NCBI GenBank assembly: GCA_030550675.1
Contig: JAUQOW010000018.1
Location: 1 to 35,152 of the forward strand
Source: Chloroflexota bacterium
Lineage (GTDB): Bacteria; Chloroflexota; Chloroflexia; Chloroflexales; Roseiflexaceae
Direction: 5' to 3'
DNA length: 35,152 nucleotides
The position numbers and the translations under genes are program-made. The notes beneath the pieces are model-generated. The model was given only the letters and a program-made list of their open reading frames with translations, was not told where the DNA came from and searched no databases. Shown here in pieces: positions 1-7,003 of the stretch (within the stretch, counting starts at the first letter, position 1; every line of letters starts with the position of its first letter).

Positions 1-1118
1 TGCCAATCTTTTACAAAGACGCTGAGGGGCGCTATGTGGGGTGCAACGAGGCGTTCGCTGCGTTCCTGGGGCGCACGCGCGCCGAGATCATCGGCAGAAC
101 CGCCTACGACCTGGCGCCGACGCATCTGGCGGAGGTGTATCACCAGGCGGATCTCGACCTCATGCGCCAGCGCACTGCGCAGGTCTATGAAGCCGAGGTA
201 AAGCCCGCCAACAGTGAAAGCCGTTTCGTCCAGTTCTCAAAAGCGCCAATCTTCGATAATGCCGGGAATGTCATCGGACTGGTCGGCGCCATTCAGGACA
301 TCACCGGGCGCAAGAATGCGGAACAGGAGACGGCGCGCCTGATGGAAATCCTGGAGAACACGCCCGACGTGATCGGCATGGCGGACGCGCAGGGGCAGGT
401 AGTCTACATGAACAAAGCCGGTCGTCGGCTGCGCGGTCTGTCGTCCGATGCTGAGCTCACTGGAATGCAGATTGCCGATTTTCATCCCGCCTGGGCGGCG
501 AAGATCATTTACGACGAAGCCATTCCGACGGCGGATCGCCGCGGGTACTGGAGCGGCGATGTGGCGATGGTCAATGCGCGCGGCGAGGAGATTCCGGTCT
601 CGCAGGTGCTGCTGGCGCACCACGACGCGGATGGGAATCTTGTCTACATCACCGGCATTATGCGCGATATTTCTGAGCGGCAGAAAGCTGAACGCGCGCT
701 GCGCGAGCGCGAGATCCAAGAACAGGTGATCGAGGCGCAACGCGCAGCGTTGCGCGAACTGTCCACCCCGCTCCTGCCGATCTCGTCTGATGTGGTGGTC
801 ATGCCGATCATCGGCACGGTCGATAGCGCCCGGGCGCAGCAGATCATGGACACGCTGCTCGAGGGAGTGGGTGAGCACCACGCCTCACTGGCGATCCTGG
901 ACATCACTGGAGTGAAGGTAATGGATACGCAGGTCGCCGGGGCGCTGCTCCACGCAGCGTATGCGGTGCGGTTGCTCGGCGCGCAGGTGGTTTTGAGCGG
1001 CATCCGCCCCGAAATTGCGCAGACGCTGGTGCACATCGGCGTTGATATGCGCGATATTGTCACGCGAGGCACGCTCCAGCAGGCAATCACATTCGCGCTG
1101 GAGCGATTCCGGCAGTAA
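1..1118 (+). CDS. PAS-PAS-STAS sensor protein, RsbR-like (5' end outside window)
   Basis: The reading frame is open from the window edge (codons from base 3), and the first visible residues, PIFYKDAEGRYVGCNEAF, are a PAS start, so the gene begins upstream; the GTG at 36 is internal. Two PAS domains follow one another (visible residues about 1-100 and 105-225), then a short helical linker, then a C-terminal STAS domain (about 250-370) with DITGVKVMDTQVAGALL and SGIRPEIAQT. In the RsbR family such STAS domains are stressosome scaffold parts phosphorylated on conserved Thr/Ser by RsbT-type kinases. Here the Thr in DITG is kept and a Ser sits in SGIRPE. PAS domains would sense a ligand, redox state or light. 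No kinase or phosphatase partner is adjacent. The stop is followed by the arsR promoter. A second protein with the same STAS type lies at 26077-27174. Family call is firm; the signal sensed is unknown. Confidence 0.88.
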   Translation, partial: PIFYKDAEGRYVGCNEAFAAFLGRTRAEIIGRTAYDLAPTHLAEVYHQADLDLMRQRTAQVYEAEVKPANSESRFVQFSKAPIFDNAGNVIGLVGAIQDITGRKNAEQETARLMEILENTPDVIGMADAQGQVVYMNKAGRRLRGLSSDAELTGMQIADFHPAWAAKIIYDEAIPTADRRGYWSGDVAMVNARGEEIPVSQVLLAHHDADGNLVYITGIMRDISERQKAERALREREIQEQVIEAQRAALRELSTPLLPISSDVVVMPIIGTVDSARAQQIMDTLLEGVGEHHASLAILDITGVKVMDTQVAGALLHAAYAVRLLGAQVVLSGIRPEIAQTLVHIGVDMRDIVTRGTLQQAITFALERFRQ

Positions 1119-1187
1119 CGGACGTCCTTCCCCCCTCCGAAAGCAAAGCGTAATCCCCGCCAAAGGTCGAGTTTTTGCTCAATCCGC

Positions 1188-1216
1188 TTGACAGAGCATA
1201 GATATCGTTATATTGT
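1188..1216 (+). promoter_or_regulatory. Promoter of the arsR-sulP unit
   Basis: A consensus -35 TTGACA (1188-1193) is followed after exactly 17 bp by TATTGT (1211-1216), a 4/6 match to the -10 box. The arsR start codon lies about 32 bp downstream of the expected transcript start. Confidence 0.65.
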
Positions 1217-1227
1217 AAAACTGCAAT
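1212..1227 (+). promoter_or_regulatory. Imperfect inverted repeat over the -10, candidate ArsR operator
   Basis: ATTGTA (1212-1217) and TGCAAT (1222-1227) are inverted arms (5 of 6 pairs) around AAAC, sitting on the -10 box. ArsR-family repressors usually bind such AT-rich palindromes at their own promoter. Autoregulation is inferred. Confidence 0.35.
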
Positions 1228-1254
1228 GTTTGAATGTCTGAATAAGGCGGTTAT

Positions 1255-1590
1255 GTGAACGATCCGGTCCGCCGGTTTAAAGCCGAGTTCTTCAAGGCGC
1301 TGGGGCATCCTGCACGTCTTGCGATTCTCGATCATCTGCGCAACGGCGAGAAGAGCGTCAATGAACTCCAGGCGCTCCTGGGGTGCGATCAGTCCACCGT
1401 GTCGCAACAACTGTCCGTGCTGCGCAACCGCGGCATTGTCGAGGGGCGCAAGGAGGGGACGACTGTCTATTACCGGGTGCGTGATCCGGCGGTGTTTCGC
1501 TTGCTGGACGATGCACGGGAGATTTTCAATAATCAGTTGATCACCACGCAGGAGGTGCTGCAACAACTGAGCGAGGTCAGCACGACATAG
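1255..1590 (+). CDS. ArsR-family winged-helix transcriptional regulator
   Basis: A 111-residue protein of normal ArsR/SmtB length. The winged-helix domain fills residues about 15-90: FKALGHPARLAIL, then the recognition region LLGCDQSTVSQQLSVLR and the wing EGRKEGTTVYYRV. The start is GTG, preceded by AAGGCGG; the ATG two bases upstream reads straight into TGA. The classical ArsR metal motif (ELCVCDL) is absent. One Cys, in the recognition region, is the only obvious thiol, so the inducer may not be a metal and cannot be read from sequence. The next gene on the strand is sulP with no clear promoter between, so the regulator probably controls itself and the transporter from the promoter at 1188. 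Family is sure, ligand unknown. Confidence 0.9.
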   Translation: MNDPVRRFKAEFFKALGHPARLAILDHLRNGEKSVNELQALLGCDQSTVSQQLSVLRNRGIVEGRKEGTTVYYRVRDPAVFRLLDDAREIFNNQLITTQEVLQQLSEVSTT

Positions 1591-1604
1591 TCCATTTCGA
1601 CAAT

Positions 1605-1728
1605 TGAACGCCGAAGCTCCGATGGCGGGGCGCGGGGGAAGCGTTTGTGTGGGGTGAACGTTGCGTGTGCAACCAGGGCGTCCTTTCGGCCCGAACCCGT
1701 CAGCGTACTTCGCAGGCTTACCGAAAGG
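1605..1728 (+). ncRNA. Candidate c-di-AMP riboswitch (ydaO-yuaA type) in the sulP leader
   Basis: Conserved ydaO aptamer blocks occur in the right order and spacing: CGCCGAAGCTCC (1609-1620), GCGGGGGAAGC (1632-1642), GGGGTGAAC (1651-1659), AGGGCGTCCTTTCGG (1675-1689), CCGAACCCGTCAGC (1691-1704) and TACTTCGCAGGC (1706-1717). These parallel the known blocks GCCGAAUCC, GGAACC, GGGGUGAAUC, GAACCCGUCAGCUAAC and GUAGGC as I remember them. CCTTTCGG (1682-1689) is exactly complementary to CCGAAAGG (1721-1728), matching the 3' tail pseudoknot of solved ydaO structures. A terminator hairpin follows at once and sulP begins 98 bases later. c-di-AMP riboswitches mostly control potassium, osmolyte and wall genes. 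Recognised by eye; not confirmed by a covariance model. Confidence 0.8.
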
Positions 1729-1768
1729 CTCGTTTCCGCACCGGCGGAAAGAGCCTTTTGTTATTCTT
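1724..1768 (+). terminator. Intrinsic terminator, probable expression platform of the riboswitch
   Basis: AAAGGCTC (1724-1731) pairs with GAGCCTTT (1751-1758) and TTTCCGC (1733-1739) with GCGGAAA (1744-1750): 15 pairs, one bulged G, loop ACCG. TTTTGTTATTCTTGT follows. Its 5' arm shares bases 1724-1728 with the aptamer pseudoknot, so the two structures compete. Confidence 0.8.
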
Positions 1769-1825
1769 GTCGTCCGACGCGATCTTGAGATTTTGTACGT
1801 CTATCGAAGTGGAGGATTTGCGGGC

Positions 1826-3640
1826 ATGATGGCGTTATTGGAACGATTGACCCTGTTCCAGATTCTGCGACGGGAATTTTCAACCTATGACCTGGCGCAT
1901 TTTCAGCGCGATCTGCTGGCGGGACTGACGGTCGCTGCCGTGGGGCTGCCGCTGGCGCTGGCGTTCGGCGTGGCGTCCGGCGCCGATGCGGCGGCTGGTC
2001 TGGTGACCGCAATTTTGGCAGGTCTGATCATCGGCGGACTGGGTGGCGCCGGGTATCAGATCAGCGGTCCGACCGGCGCCATGTCGGCGGTGCTGATCGT
2101 GCTCGCATCGCGCTACGGTTTGAGCGGCGTGTGGGTGGCGACGGTCATGGCGGGCATTTTTCTGATTGCACTGGGCGTGTTTCGCCTGGGGCGCTATGTG
2201 TCGTTCATTCCATCACCGGTCATTACCGGTTTCACGTCCGGCATTGCGCTCATTATCGCTATCGGTCAGCTCGATCACGTGCTGGGGGTGACGACGCCGA
2301 AAGCCGAAAATGCGCTGGAAAAACTCTGGCACTATGTGACCAATCCCGTCGTTCCCGACTGGCATGCGCTGGCGCTGGCTGGCATCGTCATGGCGACCAT
2401 GATCCTCCTGCCGCGGGTGACGACGCGCATCCCCGGTTCGCTCGTCGGCATCATGATCGCATCGCCAGTCGCGTTCTTCGCCGGTTGGGATGTGGCGGTC
2501 ATCGGCGATATTCCGCGCACGATCTTGCTGGAGAATCGCCTGACGCTGGAGAGCATTCCGTGGGAACATCTTTCCGATCTGTTGCCGGCGGCTGTGTCGA
2601 TTGCGGCGCTTGGGGCGATTGAAAGTCTGCTCTGTGGCACGGTCGGGGCGACTATGTCCGGCGGGGAATTCGATAGCAATCAGGAATTGATCGGGCAGGG
2701 CATTGGCAATCTCATCATTCCTTTCTTTGGCGGCGTTCCAGCGACGGCGGCGATTGCGCGCACCAGCGTGGCGATCAAGAGCGGCGCCGCCACCCGCCTG
2801 ACCAGCATTATTCATTCGCTGGCGCTGTTGCTCAGTGCGCTGGCGCTGGCGCCGCTGATCAGCCACGTGCCGCTGGCAGCGCTCGGCGGCGTACTGCTCG
2901 TGACCGCCTGGCGCATGAATGAGTGGGAGTCGATCCATTTCTTTGTGCACACCCGCCTGCGCGGCGCTCTGGCTGGTATGATCATCACGATGATCGCCAC
3001 CGCAGCGCTCGATCTGACCCAGGCGATCCTGATCGGCGTCGCCATTTCGGCGGTGCTCTACATTCGCCAGTCGGCAGTCAGCACATCGGTCGCCAGCGGT
3101 CCGGTGAAGCCGGAGAAGATCCGGGCGCAGGGGTTCGATCTGCCAGCGGCGTGCCCGGCGATCCACGTCTACTACCTGACCGGTCCGGTCTTCTTCGGCA
3201 GTGTCACGACCGTGCTGGAGTCGTTTGAGACGGCAGGCGACTATCACACCCTGATCATCAGCATGCGCGGCGTGCCGGTGGTCGATGCAATGGGCATTCA
3301 GGCGTTGCAGCAGATCGTCGAGGAGCACCACCACCGCGGCGGCAAGGTGTACTTCAGCGGGTTGCAGCCAGCCGTGCGCGAGATGTTCGACCGCACCGGA
3401 TTGACGAAGATGGTGGGTGAGGAACATATCTTCTGGGATGCGGCGCAGGCGATCATCGCCAGCCACCAGAGCCACGAACTCGACGGCTGCGCTAAGTGCG
3501 ACTCGCGCAGCGAGGTCTGCGAAGTGCTGCGTGCGGCGCGGCGCCGGAGCGCTGAGCTGGATGAGACAGCAACGCTAACGGTTGCTGCGGATCGAGCGCC
3601 GTCCACGGGCATAGCATCAGCGTCCTCGGTGCAGGGGTGA
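1826..3640 (+). CDS. SulP-family anion transporter with C-terminal STAS domain
   Basis: A 604-residue inner-membrane transporter of the SulP/SLC26 family (sulfate, bicarbonate or other anions). The N-terminal signature FQRDLLAGLTVAAVGLPLALAFGV and SGPTGAMSAV lie in the first transmembrane helices. About a dozen hydrophobic segments run to residue ~425, followed by a STAS domain (about 440-550; LIISMRGVPVVDAMGIQAL) and a short tail with CAKCDSRSEVC, a Cys-rich end worth noting. Start chosen at the ATG at 1826 behind GGAGG (1811-1815). The frame is open back to 1661, but that part lies in the riboswitch and terminator. Bicarbonate uptake would suit the 3-hydroxypropionate carbon fixation of relatives, but substrate cannot be told from sequence. 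Control by ArsR and c-di-AMP is inferred. Confidence 0.88.
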   Translation: MMALLERLTLFQILRREFSTYDLAHFQRDLLAGLTVAAVGLPLALAFGVASGADAAAGLVTAILAGLIIGGLGGAGYQISGPTGAMSAVLIVLASRYGLSGVWVATVMAGIFLIALGVFRLGRYVSFIPSPVITGFTSGIALIIAIGQLDHVLGVTTPKAENALEKLWHYVTNPVVPDWHALALAGIVMATMILLPRVTTRIPGSLVGIMIASPVAFFAGWDVAVIGDIPRTILLENRLTLESIPWEHLSDLLPAAVSIAALGAIESLLCGTVGATMSGGEFDSNQELIGQGIGNLIIPFFGGVPATAAIARTSVAIKSGAATRLTSIIHSLALLLSALALAPLISHVPLAALGGVLLVTAWRMNEWESIHFFVHTRLRGALAGMIITMIATAALDLTQAILIGVAISAVLYIRQSAVSTSVASGPVKPEKIRAQGFDLPAACPAIHVYYLTGPVFFGSVTTVLESFETAGDYHTLIISMRGVPVVDAMGIQALQQIVEEHHHRGGKVYFSGLQPAVREMFDRTGLTKMVGEEHIFWDAAQAIIASHQSHELDGCAKCDSRSEVCEVLRAARRRSAELDETATLTVAADRAPSTGIASASSVQG

Positions 3641-3705
3641 AGCGCGGAGGTTTGGCGTGTGCGGCCTGGGCTTGGGGCGCAAGGCATCGCTCCGTCGCAC
3701 GGTCG

Positions 3706-3750
3706 AGCCCGCGCAGGCGGGCTTCGCAACCGTAGCCTGCGGCTTTAGTC
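3706..3750. repeat. Palindromic intergenic element after sulP
   Basis: AGCCCGC (3706-3712) and GCGGGCT (3717-3723) form a 7-bp stem with loop GCAG, followed by a smaller AGCC/GGCT hairpin near 3734-3744. It resembles REP-like intergenic palindromes. It could help end sulP transcription but has no T-tract. The rest of 3641-3877 shows only a possible TATACT -10 box at 3837-3842. Confidence 0.4.
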
Positions 3751-3877
3751 GCTGGGCGGGCAGGCGCCATCAACCCGACGACGACGGCGGATCATCAAAA
3801 GAGGACGCTACCGTATCACATATCACAGATTTCGTGTATACTGCGAGCGTCTACGTCGTCTGCGAAGAACGCCGCCT

Positions 3878-5407
3878 ATGGCTCCTACTCAACGCTGGCG
3901 CTGGCTGTCTATCATCGTTTCTGCAGCGATCCTCACCGGGATCGTTGCTCTGTTCGTTGTGCAACCCATTGGCGCACTCGCTCAGACAGCATCGAGCAAC
4001 CCGCCATCGCTGACGGTCGCCGGGACGCTCGGTGATCCGCCGCAGGAGCGGATTCTCTTCATCAGCGCAGCCACGCCGATCTCCGGCGCAGAGGCGCTGG
4101 TCTCCGATTTCGTGCGCGTGGACAATGCTGCGACGATCACCGGCCTGATCACCGTCGCGCCGTTGCCAGCGCGCGTTGAGGCGGGCAGACCGCTGACGCT
4201 GACGGTGACGGCGTCGTTCGCCAATGCGCGCAGCGGCGCCTACAACGGCACGATCTGGCTGAACTACGACGCCAATGGCGTCCCGTCGTCGCTCCAGATC
4301 CCGGTCACGGTCACGATCAAGGACCCGCCGGGCCCGCCGTTCTTCGCGTTGATCAGCGGCGTGGCGATAGCGGCGTTGATTTCGACCTATCTGGGGGGCG
4401 GGCGGCAGCGCGACGAACTGGCAGTGCGGATCGAACGCCTGGCGGCGCGGGTGACCGCCGCCTCGGGATTGCCCGACGCCGTTCGCCGCACATTGCGCCA
4501 GCATCTCAATCGAGCGGATGTCTGGGTGCGCATGGGCAAGCTGGCGGAGGCGCAGCAGGAGTACGAACAGGCGGAGCAGTTACTGGCGCGCTGGCTCGGC
4601 TGGCTGGAGGCGTGGCGGATAGTGCAGACGCAGATCAGTCAGACGCGCACTATGCTGCAACCTGATGATCAGGGCAAACCGGCATACGCGGCAGAGATCC
4701 AACGTCGTCTTGACGAGATTGAGGAGTTGACGGCGACCACCAAAGATTTGAACGATCTGCAACATCGTTTGAACGACGTCATTGCACAGATCAACGACTT
4801 TCTCCGTCTGGAAACTCGACATAAGAACCTTCAAAAGATACTCGACGCCACGGCGCTGACGCCAGCAGAGAAGAGTCCCTATCAGATGCAGATCAACCAA
4901 TTGGGGCGGCAGCTTGATGTGTTACTGCCGGGCGACCAATCCGCTTACCAGACGATCAGTGAAGCCATCGACAGTCTCAATAGCGATCTCAAAGCGTTGC
5001 TGCCGAAAGGCGCGCTAGAGTCGGCGCTGCTCGGCGATCAATCAAGGCGGGCTGCAGGGCAGGCGACGCTGGTGATTGAAGAAACGGCGCCGCAGTTCCC
5101 CCGGTTTGCGCTGCGTCTTCCAGATTCGGCGCCGGCTGCGACAGGGCGCCCTGTCGCAGCCGGTTTTCCGGCGAGCCTGCCGTGGGCGCGGATGCGGCTC
5201 TATGGCTTTCGCCTGGCGCAGTTCCTCATTCTGATCACCCTCTGGGGGTGGACAGGGTACAACGAGTTGTACATCCAGAACCCGACGTTTGGCAGCGACT
5301 GGCTCTCGAACTATTTCACGCTGGTCGCCTGGGGCTTCACGTCGGAAGCGGCGCGCGCTACGTTGACGAATCTTGCTGGTCGGCTGGGAATGTCGGTTGA
5401 GCAGTAA
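3878..5407 (+). CDS. Unrecognised membrane protein with coiled-coil middle
   Basis: 509 residues; I do not recognise the family. Seen in order: an N-terminal signal anchor or cleavable signal (about 8-36, ending GALA-QT); a beta-rich, Thr/Val-rich segment (about 40-150) like an extracytoplasmic Ig-type sandwich, ending PVTVTIKDPPGPP; a second hydrophobic helix (about 154-173); a long polar alpha-helical region (about 178-390) rich in Gln/Glu/Leu with probable coiled coils; a Pro/Ala-rich linker; and C-terminal hydrophobic stretches at about 445-465 and 476-490. The helical region should lie in the cytoplasm and the Ig-like part outside. The start has no strong ribosome site. It stands alone on its strand, convergent with the EVE gene. 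A structural or sensory role is possible; no enzymatic motif was seen. Confidence 0.75.
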   Translation: MAPTQRWRWLSIIVSAAILTGIVALFVVQPIGALAQTASSNPPSLTVAGTLGDPPQERILFISAATPISGAEALVSDFVRVDNAATITGLITVAPLPARVEAGRPLTLTVTASFANARSGAYNGTIWLNYDANGVPSSLQIPVTVTIKDPPGPPFFALISGVAIAALISTYLGGGRQRDELAVRIERLAARVTAASGLPDAVRRTLRQHLNRADVWVRMGKLAEAQQEYEQAEQLLARWLGWLEAWRIVQTQISQTRTMLQPDDQGKPAYAAEIQRRLDEIEELTATTKDLNDLQHRLNDVIAQINDFLRLETRHKNLQKILDATALTPAEKSPYQMQINQLGRQLDVLLPGDQSAYQTISEAIDSLNSDLKALLPKGALESALLGDQSRRAAGQATLVIEETAPQFPRFALRLPDSAPAATGRPVAAGFPASLPWARMRLYGFRLAQFLILITLWGWTGYNELYIQNPTFGSDWLSNYFTLVAWGFTSEAARATLTNLAGRLGMSVEQ

Positions 5408-5411
5408 CCGG

Positions 5412-5840
5412 TCACGGCTCACCGCTGTCGGCGCCTGCCATTGCCAGCAACCGCCGCCAGTGCTCTTCGGTCACCGGCACGACCGAGAGGCGCGACTGCC
5501 GCACCAGCGCAAAGTCGGCGAATGCGGGATCGGCTTTGATGTCCGCCAGCGTCACCGGACGCGGCAGCGGCGCCAGCGGGCGCACATCAACCACGACCAT
5601 GCGCGGATCGCTCTGCTGCGGGTCGGGGTAGGGCGCGCTGATCACTTCCGCCCGCCCAACGGCGCGCCGCTCGTCGCCAGTGTGGTAGATCAGCGCTTCA
5701 TCCCCCGGTTGCATCTCGCGCAGATACTTGAGCGCGACATTGTTCGCCACGCCGTCCCACACGGTTCGACCGTCGCGCACCAGGTCATTCCAGGCGTAGC
5801 AGTCCGGTTCGGTTTTTAGCAGCCAGAAACGTTTGCTCAT
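5412..5840 (-). CDS. EVE-domain protein
   Basis: A 142-residue single-domain EVE protein (PUA-like fold, thymocyte nuclear protein 1 type). It opens with MSKRFWLLKTEPDCYAWNDL and has the family's VWDGVANNVALKYLREM, GDEALIYHTGDERRAVG and a C-terminal LVRQSRLSVVPVT. EVE domains bind modified bases in DNA or RNA and often accompany restriction or nucleic-acid processing enzymes. Its ATG overlaps the stop of the upstream FHA gene by four bases (ATGA), so the two are translationally coupled. Because that partner has a nuclease-like N-terminal domain, a shared nucleic-acid role is plausible, but this is inference. Length is normal. Confidence 0.9.
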   Translation of the reverse strand: MSKRFWLLKTEPDCYAWNDLVRDGRTVWDGVANNVALKYLREMQPGDEALIYHTGDERRAVGRAEVISAPYPDPQQSDPRMVVVDVRPLAPLPRPVTLADIKADPAFADFALVRQSRLSVVPVTEEHWRRLLAMAGADSGEP

Positions 5841-6820
5841 ACGCGCTCCAGGATGATATCAGTCATGCCCAGCCGCAGGCGCGTACCTGCGGGGATGATG
5901 CGTTCCGTGTTGCGAAGATGTTCCGCTGGACCGTCAGGCGGCGTCACCCACGTGCCGTTCTTGCTGGCGTCGCGAATAACGACGCTGTTCGGTTCATCGC
6001 CGCAGATGATGTGCAGGTGGTCGCTCGACACCAGTTCATCGTTGCAGATCGGGATGCGTCGCTCATATTCCTTCGGCGACTTCCTGCGCCCGACAATGGT
6101 CTCCCCCTCGTGGAGCGGAACTGATGACGACGCGCTTCCTGGCGCCTGAATCAACAACTGAAACTGCGGCGGCGCCAGTTCAAAGAGAAAGCGGTTGTTG
6201 TCGAACCACAACCGACCGCCGAACAGATGCATAGCAATCGCATGGATCGCCTCGTCCGAAAGGGCGACGCCGCTGTGCGACATTGCCGCAACGCCAGGGA
6301 GTTCGTCGAAACTGCAAACCTTGAGGTGATCACGATGGTCGTCCACATCGAGCGAAATGCGCGAGTCGGCGGGCAGCGCCGGAACGCCGATGATTAAGCC
6401 GATCACGTGTTTGAACGGATGCGAGTCGGCGGTTGTGATGCCGAGGCGCGCGGCGGCGGCGTTGAGACTCATCTGAACCGCGTCGCGCTGCTGGCGCAGC
6501 CGGTGCAGCGGATGCGCCCCATCATCTTCGAGAATCGGCTGACCGCTGGCGCGGTCGCGCCAGACTCCTCCCGGCGGCGCGTCGATGGGACCGGCATACG
6601 ATCGCAATGCTCCGACGATCACCGCTGTCGCCCGCAGCACGAGCAGGTCGATCTGCTTCAGCGGCGGGTCGGCGCCCGCTGCAATGTTGAAGACAACCGC
6701 ACACAATCCCTCAGTCGGCGACTGCTGGATGGCGTGCGCCAGCTTCAGCGCACGCTCGCGCAGCGCAATGCGTTCGCGCGCCGTGTCCGGCGTTCGTCCA
6801 ACGTAGATCTGCGGTTGCAT
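5837..6820 (-). CDS. FHA-domain protein with degenerate NERD-like N-terminal domain
   Basis: 327 residues. The C-terminal FHA domain (about 235-325) shows the phospho-Thr binding pattern: GETIVGRR (239-246), SSDHLHI (265-271) and DASKNGTWV (284-292). The N-terminal part (about 35-175) follows the layout of NERD nuclease-related domains: hydrophobic strand AVVFNI, KQIDLLVL with Asp58, strand VIVGALRSYAG (68-77), a Trp (87), and HPLHRLRQQRDAV. In active NERD domains the second strand carries the E-x-K catalytic pair (as in VELKSY); here it reads GALRSY, so cleavage activity is doubtful. The NERD assignment is inference. The start ATG has GGCGGACGG upstream and a good extended -10. It leads a two-gene operon with the EVE gene. 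A phospho-Thr partner, presumably a Ser/Thr kinase target, is not in view. Confidence 0.78.
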   Translation of the reverse strand: MQPQIYVGRTPDTARERIALRERALKLAHAIQQSPTEGLCAVVFNIAAGADPPLKQIDLLVLRATAVIVGALRSYAGPIDAPPGGVWRDRASGQPILEDDGAHPLHRLRQQRDAVQMSLNAAAARLGITTADSHPFKHVIGLIIGVPALPADSRISLDVDDHRDHLKVCSFDELPGVAAMSHSGVALSDEAIHAIAMHLFGGRLWFDNNRFLFELAPPQFQLLIQAPGSASSSVPLHEGETIVGRRKSPKEYERRIPICNDELVSSDHLHIICGDEPNSVVIRDASKNGTWVTPPDGPAEHLRNTERIIPAGTRLRLGMTDIILERV

Positions 6821-6860
6821 GAACGTGGTTCCGTCCGCCTTCCGAACATCTGCTGGAGAG

Positions 6861-6869
6861 ATTGTAGCA
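6861..6869 (-). promoter_or_regulatory. Extended -10 promoter of the FHA-EVE operon
   Basis: Read on the minus strand this is TGC-TACAAT, an extended -10 about 40 bases ahead of the FHA start codon. No good -35 was seen, which is normal for TGn promoters. Confidence 0.5.
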
Positions 6870-6890
6870 CAGGCGGCTGTTCACTTGAGT

Positions 6891-6925
6891 GATGAGTGAC
6901 GAGTGACGAGCGGGCGATGAGGAGC
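6891..6925. repeat. Short-period GAGTGACGAG repeat
   Basis: Degenerate tandem copies of GAGTGATGAGTGACGAGTG lie between the divergent FHA and flavin-reductase-like genes. Other intergenic gaps in this window hold comparable short-period DNA. Confidence 0.6.
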
Positions 6926-6935
6926 GGGCAGGTAG

Positions 6936-6985
6936 TATAATGAGCCGCGTGATCGGCAGCGTGTGACTTGTACACGTTCACACGC
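6936..6985 (+). promoter_or_regulatory. -10 box and inverted-repeat operator of the flavin-reductase-like gene
   Basis: A perfect TATAAT (6936-6941) is followed by inverted arms GCGTGTGA (6959-6966) and TCACACGC (6978-6985) around an 11-base centre containing TGTACA. The arms lie just downstream of the expected transcript start, a place where a repressor would block transcription. No matching regulator is next to it. Confidence 0.45.
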
Positions 6986-7003
6986 TTTGTGACAGGAAGC
7001 AAT

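Noticed and set aside
1661-1825. Longer N-terminus for the SulP protein
   Set aside because: The extra 55 codons lie in the riboswitch aptamer and terminator; a proper GGAGG precedes the ATG at 1826.
2213-3475. 420-codon open frame on the minus strand
   Set aside because: It lies antisense inside the sulP gene; its translation is Arg/His/Asp-rich with no domain and arises from high-GC codon bias.
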